Shown piece after piece: positions 32,026 to 38,054 of a stretch of 38,054 nt of DNA. Under the pieces are notes generated by a model, which saw nothing but the letters and a program-made list of their open reading frames with translations, searched no databases and was not told the origin of the DNA. Positions within the stretch are counted from its first letter, which is position 1; every line of letters starts with the position of its first letter. This stretch comes from Planctomycetota bacterium. GTDB lineage: Bacteria > Planctomycetota > UBA1135 > JADKAF01. The position numbers and the translations under genes were made by a program. The stretch spans positions 1 to 38,054 of the forward strand of contig JAEUHW010000369.1 of NCBI GenBank assembly GCA_016793245.1. Reading direction: 5' to 3'.

Positions 32026-32609
32026 CGGACGGCTCCAAGGCTGGCCCCATCGACGCGGTGTTCGCGCTCTATCGCGAGCGCGGATATCGCAACTACGGCG
32101 AGGACGTGAGCGAGCTCGAGCACGCGCTGCAGTGCGCGACACTCGCCGAAGGCGCGGGAGAGGACACCCTCGTGATCGCCGCGTGCCTCCTGCACGATTA
32201 CGGGCACCTCGTTCACGAGCGAGGCGAGGACATCGCCGAGCGAGGGGAGAACGCGCGCCACGAGGAGCTCGGAGCCGCAGCGCTCGCGGCGTGGTTCCAA
32301 CCGGCGCTCGTCGAAGCGGTGCGCCTCCACGTCGAGGCGAAGCGCTATCTCTGCTTCCTCGACCCGCGCTACCTCTCGCGCCTCTCACCCGCGTCGGCGA
32401 GGAGCCTGCGCCTGCAAGGCGGGCCGCATTCCGCCGAGGAAGCGCGCGCCTTCGGCGCCGGGCCGCACGCATCCCTCGCGGTGAAGGTACGCCGCTACGA
32501 CGAGCTCGCGAAGCAGCCGCGGCGCAAGACGCCGGGTCTCGAGGCGTTCCGCGCGGCGCTCGCCGCTTGCTTGCTCCCGAGCGCCGAGGGCGGCGCTAGC
32601 ACGACGTAG
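32022..32609 (+). CDS. phnZ: HD-domain mixed-valent di-iron oxygenase for hydroxy-aminoethylphosphonate
   Basis: The 195-residue protein fits PhnZ (TIGR03276), which uses a Fe(II)/Fe(III) centre and O2 to split (R)-1-hydroxy-2-aminoethylphosphonate into glycine and phosphate. The N-terminal motif NYGEDVSELEHALQCA holds the family Tyr and Glu (Tyr25, Glu27) and the first His ligand (His34); the HD pair is CLLHDYGHLVH (His58-Asp59). A C-terminal His-containing helix (GGPHSAEEARAF) recalls the substrate-binding region. The start overlaps the alcohol dehydrogenase stop (ATGA at 32022). The partner dioxygenase PhnY, which makes its substrate from aminoethylphosphonate, is not in this window. It could therefore use environmental hydroxy-aminoethylphosphonate. 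Confidence 0.92.
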   Translation: MTDGSKAGPIDAVFALYRERGYRNYGEDVSELEHALQCATLAEGAGEDTLVIAACLLHDYGHLVHERGEDIAERGENARHEELGAAALAAWFQPALVEAVRLHVEAKRYLCFLDPRYLSRLSPASARSLRLQGGPHSAEEARAFGAGPHASLAVKVRRYDELAKQPRRKTPGLEAFRAALAACLLPSAEGGASTT

Positions 32610-32616
32610 CTCGGAA

Positions 32617-33930
32617 ATGGACAGCGCGCGCTCGGCATCGCCGGAGACTCCGCAGCGCAGCGCGCTCGATCGGGCCCTCGCGCAGCCGTGGTTCCTCGCC
32701 GCGTGGTGCACCCTCGCCGCATTCGGTACCTACGCCTGCATGTACGGCTTTCGGAAGCCCTTCACCGCGGGCGCCTTCTCCGCGCTCTACGGAGGCGCCG
32801 CGCTGAAGGTCTGGTTGATCTCCGCGCAAGTGCTCGGCTACACGCTCTCGAAGCTCGTCGGCATCCGGCTCATCGCGGAGATGACGCGCGCGCGCCGCCT
32901 GCGCGTGCTGCTCGCCTTGATCGCCGGCGCGGAGCTCGCGTGGCTCCTGCTCGCGCTGGCTCCGGCGGAGATAGGTCCGCTCTTCCTCTTCCAGAACGGC
33001 CTCTGCCTCGGCCTCGTCTTCGGCTTGGTCCTCGGCTTCGTCGAAGGGCGGCGCATGACCGAGCTCTTCGTGGCCGGACTCTGCGCGAGCTTCATCCTCG
33101 CCGATGGCTTCACGAAGTCGGTCGGAGCTTGGCTGCTCCAGATCGGCATCGAAGAAGCATGGATGCCCGTCTCGGCCGGTGCGCTCTTCGCGCCGCCGCT
33201 CTTGCTCGGCGCATGGATGCTGAGCCGCATCCCCGCGCCCACCATGCGCGATGTGGCCGAGCGGCACGAACGCGTCCCGCTTTCGCGCCCCGAGCGGTGG
33301 AGCTTGCTGCGGCGGCACGGACTCGGTCTCTGCGGCATCTTCGCGGCCTACCTCGCGATCACGATCCTGCGCAGCGTGCGCGCCGACTATGCGCCCGAGC
33401 TCTGGAGGGCGCTCGGCGTCGCAGCGCCACCCTCGATCTTCACGCGCTCGGAGTTCCTCATCGCCCTCGCGGTGCTCGGCGTGAGCGCCAGCCTCGTGCT
33501 GATCCGCGATCATCGCCGCGCGCTCGCCGCGGCTCTCGGCCTCTCGGCGACGGCGCTCGCGCTCGGTCTCGGCGCCGCAGCGGCGCTCGCCGCAAGGCCC
33601 GGCGGTTCCTTCGAGTGGATGGTCCTGCTCGGGTTCGGGCTCTACACGCCCTACGTGCTCGTACACACCTCCATCTTCGAACGCTGGATCGCGCTGACCC
33701 GCGAACGCGCCAACGTGGGCTTCCTCATGTACGTCGCGGATACGCTCGGATACGCCGGCTATGCCGCGATGATGATCGCGAGCGGTTGGCTGCGGAGCAG
33801 CGACGACTTCCTCGGGTTCTTCGTGGCGCTGGCAGCGAGCATGCTCGGCGCGGCCTTGCTGGGCGTGCTGCTCTCGACGCAACTCGTCGTGCGCAGCGGC
33901 AGCGCGCTCGCGGCACTGAGTCCGCGGTGA
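32617..33930 (+). CDS. DUF5690 12-TM membrane protein, candidate aminophosphonate transporter
   Basis: The 437-residue protein has about twelve hydrophobic segments in an MFS-like arrangement. The opening FGTYACMYGFRKPFTAG and, further on, SAQVLGYTLSKLVGIR, FVEGRRMTELF and ADGFTKSVG match the DUF5690 family. The position of the conserved charged residues (Arg in GFRKPF, Glu in FVEGRR) inside or near membrane segments is typical of solute carriers. It lies seven bases behind phnZ, in the same operon, and no ABC-type phosphonate transporter occurs in the window. I infer import of an aminophosphonate; no experimental function is known to me for this family. No clear Shine-Dalgarno; the ATG at 32617 is the start that begins just before the first membrane segment. 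Confidence 0.8.
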   Translation: MDSARSASPETPQRSALDRALAQPWFLAAWCTLAAFGTYACMYGFRKPFTAGAFSALYGGAALKVWLISAQVLGYTLSKLVGIRLIAEMTRARRLRVLLALIAGAELAWLLLALAPAEIGPLFLFQNGLCLGLVFGLVLGFVEGRRMTELFVAGLCASFILADGFTKSVGAWLLQIGIEEAWMPVSAGALFAPPLLLGAWMLSRIPAPTMRDVAERHERVPLSRPERWSLLRRHGLGLCGIFAAYLAITILRSVRADYAPELWRALGVAAPPSIFTRSEFLIALAVLGVSASLVLIRDHRRALAAALGLSATALALGLGAAAALAARPGGSFEWMVLLGFGLYTPYVLVHTSIFERWIALTRERANVGFLMYVADTLGYAGYAAMMIASGWLRSSDDFLGFFVALAASMLGAALLGVLLSTQLVVRSGSALAALSPR

Positions 33931-33973
33931 AGGCAGCGCTCCTCGTGAGCAGCAACGGCGTGGAACGCGAACG

Positions 33974-34006
33974 CGGGAGACACTCCGCCTCGCGGAGCGC
34001 CTCCCG
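33974..34006. terminator. Hairpin between convergent genes, possible bidirectional terminator
   Basis: CGGGAG (33974-33979) pairs with CTCCCG (34001-34006), and inside it CTCCG (33983-33987) pairs with CGGAG (33993-33997), giving a stem of two blocks with a small internal loop. It lies midway between the stops of the DUF5690 gene (33930) and the secreted-protein gene (34038), which converge. There is no T-run, so strength as an intrinsic terminator is uncertain. Confidence 0.5.
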
Positions 34007-34037
34007 TGCTCGAGGGCGATCGAATCTCCCGCGCCGC

Positions 34038-35066
34038 TCAGCGAGCGGTGAAGCCGACGCCGTTCGCCAGCACGAGACCGTTCGGTGCGCCGGGGTCGAC
34101 GGTGAGAGCCTGGATGTCGAGCGAGCCGAGGATGCCCGGCGCCACAGGCTGCGCCAGCGCGAAGCGGCCGTTCACATCGAGCGTGAAGGGCAGCGTCTCC
34201 AGCGGCAGCACGAGGAGGTCGCAGCTCCCGAAGAGCGGGATCTGCGTGCGACCAGAGCCGAGTAGGAAGAGGCCGAGCTGACCGGCGACGGCGTTGCCGA
34301 CCGCGAGACGCGCGGTTCCGCCTCCCAGGAGATCGCCCGCACTCACCAGCACGGGCGCGGTGCCCGAAGCGCCCGGGCAGCCAGCGCCGTAACCGTAGTG
34401 TAGGCGCGGGATGCATGCACTTGCCGAGGCGCCCGCCGTGCCTTGGAAGGCAGTCTGGGAGAACGCGACGAAGCCGTTGGCGGCATTCGACGCAACGTAG
34501 TCGAGGAAGAGCGCTCCGGTGATCGAGCTCCCGCCGTGGGTGAAGTAGATGCCGAGGTCGCCGCCCGCGTACACGTACGGGGTCTTGAAGTCGAAGTAGA
34601 ACTCGCCCCAGGCGTTCGGAATGGGAGCCGAGAGCCCGGTGTTGTTGCTGTAGGTGCCGGCGGTAATCAGCATCGGGCCGCTGCGCACGAGCTGCGGCGG
34701 CGACGAGAAGTTGGAGGCGAACGCGCCAGTCCAGCTCGCGACCGGGATCGCGCTGCCGACCTGGATCTCGTAATTGGCCCAGGTCGTGTCGACCGCGGGC
34801 CAAGAGACGGGGTTCGAAGCCGTGATGTTCGAGCGGAAGCTGACCCCGGTGATGACCGCACCGATCGGCAGACCGGCGAGGTGCTGCGCGGCGTCGATGC
34901 CCAGCATGTAGGTGCGGGCGTTGCCGGTATCGCGGGTCAGGGTGTTGAGACCGCCCGTGCCGCGCGCCGCGGCATTGGCCGCAGGCACGATCAAGGACTG
35001 CGCGGAGACACACGGAGCGGCGACGAGGGTGAGCAGCAGAGAGGTAGCGACCTGGTGATGCAGCAC
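34038..35066 (-). CDS. Secreted planctomycete-type protein with G-C-P-G C-terminal module
   Basis: The 342-residue protein has a signal peptide (ATSLLLTLVAAPCVSAQ, cleavage near residue 24) and a mature start SLIVPAANAAARGTGG that is frequent in exported planctomycete proteins. Residues 60-200 form a beta-sandwich-like part (YEIQVGSAIPVASWTGAF, FYFDFKTPYVYAGGDLGIYF). The tail has YGYGAGCPGASGTAP, then GLFLLGSGRTQIPLFGSCDLL, the module shared with the remnant at 25839. I use GTG 35066 because GGAG lies eight bases upstream and it starts right at the signal peptide; a TTG at 35093 is in frame but gives an unlikely acidic N-terminus. Location is surface or extracellular; function unknown. Divergent from ppsA. 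Confidence 0.8.
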   Translation of the reverse strand: MLHHQVATSLLLTLVAAPCVSAQSLIVPAANAAARGTGGLNTLTRDTGNARTYMLGIDAAQHLAGLPIGAVITGVSFRSNITASNPVSWPAVDTTWANYEIQVGSAIPVASWTGAFASNFSSPPQLVRSGPMLITAGTYSNNTGLSAPIPNAWGEFYFDFKTPYVYAGGDLGIYFTHGGSSITGALFLDYVASNAANGFVAFSQTAFQGTAGASASACIPRLHYGYGAGCPGASGTAPVLVSAGDLLGGGTARLAVGNAVAGQLGLFLLGSGRTQIPLFGSCDLLVLPLETLPFTLDVNGRFALAQPVAPGILGSLDIQALTVDPGAPNGLVLANGVGFTAR

Positions 35067-35129
35067 GAGCAATTCTCCGGAATCTGGTTCCAACGATCGG
35101 CGCCATGCCCCGGCGCGCGATCTCTCTCG

Positions 35130-35192
35130 AATGCGAGCAAGCTAGCGCGTTCCGGCGGGACTCCAAATGCGAGCAGCGGAAAGGGCTCGCAT
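35130..35192. repeat. AATGCGAGCA direct repeats plus inverted copy in ppsA upstream region
   Basis: AATGCGAGCA occurs at 35130-35139 and again at 35166-35175, 36 bases apart. An inverted copy, GCTCGCAT, at 35185-35192 makes an 8-bp inverted repeat with the second. They lie between the secreted-protein start (35066) and ppsA (35353). Such a cluster may be binding sites of a regulator; this is inference. Confidence 0.45.
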
Positions 35193-35352
35193 CGCGAAGA
35201 GCTTTCCCGAAGTTCATGGCGGATTGGCTCGGTCTTGCGAATTGGCATGCGAAGCTGCCCTCCGCGTGCGAGGGGGGGGCCGAGATCAAGTCCTCGCCCA
35301 CCGACGGTCGATGCCCCGACCGGAGAACCCTGCTGTCTCCACGCGAGGCCCC

Positions 35353-38046
35353 ATGAACAAGTCCGATCAGCTCGTCCTCTGGTTCGAAGAGCTCGACCGC
35401 CGCGATGCCGGCTGCGTCGGCGGCAAGGGCGCCTCGCTCGGCGAGATGTACCGCCAGCTCGTGCCACGGGGAGTGCGCATCCCCAACGGCTTCGCGACCA
35501 CGGCGCGCGCGTTTCACGAGTTCGTGAACGCGCCCGTCCCGCCGGGGACCTGGAACGAGGTGCGCGATCACGATCAAGTGCCGGGGCTGCGCTCGCGCGT
35601 CGCGCGCGCCGCGACCTTGGCGCAGGCGCTGATCGCCTGCTTCGAAGGCGCCGCCACGCACGATCATCTGGAGATGCATGCGCGCACCCAGCTCGCGCGC
35701 ACGTTCGTCGTCGAGACGCCGATCCCCGCGGCGATCGCCGAGGCGATCCGCGGCGGCTACGCGAAGCTCTGCGCGCAGTACGGTCGCGACATCGACGTCG
35801 CCGTGCGCTCGTCGGCGACCTGCGAGGACTCGGAGCTCGCCTCGTTCGCCGGGCAGTGCGAGTCCTACTTGAACATCCACGGCGCGGAGTCCGTCATCGC
35901 GCACTGGAAGCGCTGCGTGGCGTCGCTCTTCACCGAGCGCGCGGTGGGCTATCAGATCGAGAAGGGCCTCGATCCGCTGGGGGCGGCGCTCTCGGTCGTG
36001 GTGATGAAGATGGTGCGCTCGGACCTCGCGACCTCGGGTGTCATGTTCACGCTCGATCCGGAGTCGGGGCATCGAGGGGTGATCCACATCTCGTCGGCGT
36101 ATGGCCTCGGTGAGTTCGTGGTGCAGGGCACCGTCTCCCCGGACTCGTTCACCGTGTGGAAGGAAGGGCTCCGCCGCGGGAAGCCCGCCGTCGTCCATCG
36201 CCAGCTCGGCGCGAAGGACAAGAAGCTGATCTACAGCCACCAGGGTGGCGCCCCCACCGAGAGCGTCGACGTGCTCGCGAGCCGCCGCCGCGCGTGGTCG
36301 CTCGGGCGCGACGAGGTCTTGGAGCTCGGCCGCATGGCGCTCACGATCGAGGAGCACTACGGCCAGCCCATGGACATCGAGTGGGCGAAGGATGGGCGCA
36401 CGGGCGACCTCTTCATCGTGCAAGCGCGCCCCGAGACGGTGCATGGTCAGGCCGCGCCCGAGCGACTCGAACGCTACGTGATGGACAGCGCGCTCACGAA
36501 GGCGCTGAAGACCGGCGGCAAGGTGCTCTGCAAGGGCCAGTCGGTGGGCACGCGCATCGGCAGCGGCAAAGTGCGCATGTACCGCAGCTACGAGGAGGTG
36601 ATCCTCCGGAAGCGCGCCTTGCGCACGAAGCTCGCCTCGGGGATCCCGCTCGAGCGCATCCCCGTCGAGGAGCGCGTCTTCGACCCCGGCGACGTGCTGG
36701 TCACCGAGATGACCACGCCCGACTGGGAGCCGATGATGAAGGAAGCTTCGCTCATCGTCACCGAGCGCGGCGGACGCACCTCGCATGCGGCGATCATCGC
36801 GCGCGAGTTCGGCATTCCCGCGATCGTAGGCTGCGATCGCGCCACCGAGGTGCTGCAGCCCCTGCGGGAGGTCACCGGCTCCTGCGCCGAAGGTGAGACG
36901 GCCTGGATCTACGACGGTAAGCACCCGTGGAAGGTGGAGACCGTCGAGATCGGCAAGTTCGAGCTCGAGACCAAGATCAAGTTGAACGTCGGCTTCCCCG
37001 ACAAGGCGCTGCGCGATGCGATGCTGCCGTCCGACGGGGTCGGTTTGGCGCGCATCGAGTTCATCTTGACCGCGGAGGTCGGCATCCATCCGCTGGCGTT
37101 GCTCTACTACGAGGAGCTCAATCACTTCCTCGACACGGGGGAGTTGCTGCCCGAGCTCTCGCACTACAGCGAGAAGCTGCGAGCCGAATCGAAAGAGGAG
37201 CTGCGCGGCATGCTCGGAGCGATCGGGCGCCGTACGCCAGGCTACGCCGACAAGCGCGAGTTCTTCGTCGATCGCCTGAAGTACGGCGTGGCGTTGATCT
37301 GCGCGGCTTTCCATCCGCGCCCGGTGCTCGTGCGCCTCTCGGATCTCAAGTCGAACGAGTACCGCGAGCTCCTCGGCGGCCGCATCTTCGAACCGCAGGA
37401 GGAGAACCCGATGATCGCGTGGCGCGGGGCCTCGCGGTACATCGACCCGCGCTTCCTGCCCGCGTTCGAGATGGAGTGCGACGCGCTCCGCAGCGTCCGC
37501 CGCGACCTCGGCCTCGACAACCTGCAGATCATGGTGCCCTTCTGCCGCACGCCGGAGGAAGGACGCGAAGTGCGCCGCCTGCTCGACGACCGCGGTCTCG
37601 CCGCCGAGACCGGCGTCCCGCTCTTCCTCATGATCGAGCTGCCCTCGAACGTGATCGAGGCCGAGCGCTTCCTCGAGGAGATGAGCCTCGACGGCGGCTC
37701 CATCGGCTCGAACGACCTCGTGCAGACCACCTACGCCGTCTCGCGCGACGACCTCGAGCACTACGCGCATCCGGTCGACGCACGATCGAGCGCCGTGAAG
37801 ACCCTCATCCGCCGCGCCGTCGAGGTCTTCCGCGCCGCCGGCAAGGAGATCGGGATCTGCGGCCAGGCGCCGTCGGACTTCCCCGACGAGGTACCGCCGT
37901 TCCTGGTCGAGTGCGGCATCACCAGCATGTCGGTGACGCCGGATACGTTGACGCAAGTGCGCATGGCGGTCGCGCGGGCCGAAGCGCGGGTGTCGAAGGC
38001 GTGCGCCAACGGGCAAGTGCACTCGGTCGCCGCGAGCGTGGGCTGA
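35353..38046 (+). CDS. ppsA: Phosphoenolpyruvate synthase (pyruvate, water dikinase)
   Basis: The 897-residue enzyme converts pyruvate and ATP to PEP, AMP and phosphate in gluconeogenesis. The N-terminal ATP-grasp domain opens with GGKGASLGEMYRQL and GVRIPNGFATTARAF, with RSSATCEDSELASFAGQ and MDIEWAKDG later. The phosphohistidine domain reads TERGGRTSHAAIIAREFGIP (His478). The C-terminal TIM-barrel shows GLARIEFILTAEVGIHPLALL, GSNDLVQTTYAVSRDD and IGICGQAPSDFP with the acid/base Cys836. The G-x-H-P-x-A-L text and the ending favour PpsA over PPDK. It is about 100 residues longer than E. coli PpsA (792), with extra sequence both before the His and in the barrel. ATG 35353 was chosen because it fits the family start; the frame is open to 35167. 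Eight bases remain after the stop. Confidence 0.93.
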   Translation: MNKSDQLVLWFEELDRRDAGCVGGKGASLGEMYRQLVPRGVRIPNGFATTARAFHEFVNAPVPPGTWNEVRDHDQVPGLRSRVARAATLAQALIACFEGAATHDHLEMHARTQLARTFVVETPIPAAIAEAIRGGYAKLCAQYGRDIDVAVRSSATCEDSELASFAGQCESYLNIHGAESVIAHWKRCVASLFTERAVGYQIEKGLDPLGAALSVVVMKMVRSDLATSGVMFTLDPESGHRGVIHISSAYGLGEFVVQGTVSPDSFTVWKEGLRRGKPAVVHRQLGAKDKKLIYSHQGGAPTESVDVLASRRRAWSLGRDEVLELGRMALTIEEHYGQPMDIEWAKDGRTGDLFIVQARPETVHGQAAPERLERYVMDSALTKALKTGGKVLCKGQSVGTRIGSGKVRMYRSYEEVILRKRALRTKLASGIPLERIPVEERVFDPGDVLVTEMTTPDWEPMMKEASLIVTERGGRTSHAAIIAREFGIPAIVGCDRATEVLQPLREVTGSCAEGETAWIYDGKHPWKVETVEIGKFELETKIKLNVGFPDKALRDAMLPSDGVGLARIEFILTAEVGIHPLALLYYEELNHFLDTGELLPELSHYSEKLRAESKEELRGMLGAIGRRTPGYADKREFFVDRLKYGVALICAAFHPRPVLVRLSDLKSNEYRELLGGRIFEPQEENPMIAWRGASRYIDPRFLPAFEMECDALRSVRRDLGLDNLQIMVPFCRTPEEGREVRRLLDDRGLAAETGVPLFLMIELPSNVIEAERFLEEMSLDGGSIGSNDLVQTTYAVSRDDLEHYAHPVDARSSAVKTLIRRAVEVFRAAGKEIGICGQAPSDFPDEVPPFLVECGITSMSVTPDTLTQVRMAVARAEARVSKACANGQVHSVAASVG

Positions 38047-38054
38047 GCGATCCG

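Noticed and set aside
32596..38022. Uninterrupted minus-strand frame of about 1800 codons opposite the phosphonate operon, the secreted-protein gene and ppsA
   Set aside because: It lies opposite well-recognised genes, is low-complexity and Arg/Ala/Glu-rich, and arises from GC3 bias that removes stops in the antisense frame. Neither motif nor start signal supports it.
1..38054. CRISPR arrays, tRNA or rRNA genes, insertion sequences, prophage
   Set aside because: No regularly spaced repeats, cloverleaf-like sequence, transposase or integrase motif was seen anywhere in the window.

Overview
This window looks like chromosomal DNA of a planctomycete, probably a member of the uncultured or recently cultured high-GC lineages. 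Base composition is very GC-rich with strong GC3 bias. Several secreted proteins carry the C-terminal module typical of that phylum (a G-x-G-C-P-G stretch followed by beta-rich repeats with phrases such as 'LPFDLG.LG..GC' and 'AQWLVL'). Lipoproteins, a secreted WD40 protein and a multiheme cytochrome with HEAT-like repeats fit the same picture. No tRNA, rRNA, insertion sequence, phage gene or CRISPR array was seen. The taxonomic call is inference.

Layout. Positions 1-134 hold the start of a minus-strand zinc-ribbon protein cut by the window edge. 329-1582 is a secreted planctomycete-type protein. 1553-5081 (minus) is a tightly coupled cutA, degenerate sulfatase-like lipoprotein and GT-C-type membrane protein operon. 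5263-6584 (plus) is proline dehydrogenase coupled to a small Cys-rich lipoprotein. 6595-11766 (minus) holds a TPR lipoprotein, an Aas-like acyl-ACP/acyl-CoA synthetase with a vestigial acyltransferase domain, and a second GT-C-type membrane protein. 11882-15987 (minus) holds an octaheme cytochrome c, a four-TM membrane protein and a secreted esterase. 16138-18392 (plus) is fadD plus an SRPBCC protein. 18326-19312 (minus) is an SGNH/GDSL-like protein, and 19370-21966 (plus) a secreted CocE-type hydrolase followed by a DUF6928 protein. 22291-25835 (plus) is a TetR regulator behind a perfect 16-bp palindrome, coupled to a DUF4287-AHSA1 fusion and followed by a secreted WD40 protein. 25839-26174 (minus) is a remnant of a planctomycete secreted-protein module. 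26248-27450 (plus) is a serine beta-lactamase-like hydrolase and 27460-28863 (minus) a PA2928-family membrane protein.

The most coherent functional system is the plus-strand operon 29043-33930. It encodes a TIGR03364-type FAD oxidoreductase, PhnX (phosphonoacetaldehyde hydrolase), a TIGR03366-type alcohol dehydrogenase, PhnZ (HD-domain C-P-cleaving oxygenase) and a 12-TM DUF5690 protein. The first four genes are joined by ATGA start/stop overlaps and the fifth follows after 7 bp. This is an aminophosphonate-scavenging pathway with two independent C-P bond-breaking enzymes but without PhnW or PhnY. The DUF5690 protein is a plausible importer. The window ends with a secreted planctomycete protein (34038-35066, minus) divergent from a PEP synthase (35353-38046, plus). 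Their shared intergenic region contains repeated AATGCGAGCA elements.

Other points worth a second look are the sulfatase-like lipoprotein that has lost its nucleophile and metal ligands, the acyl-ACP synthetase whose PlsC-like domain has lost its HX4D aspartate, the TetR operator, and the cytochrome/four-TM pair.
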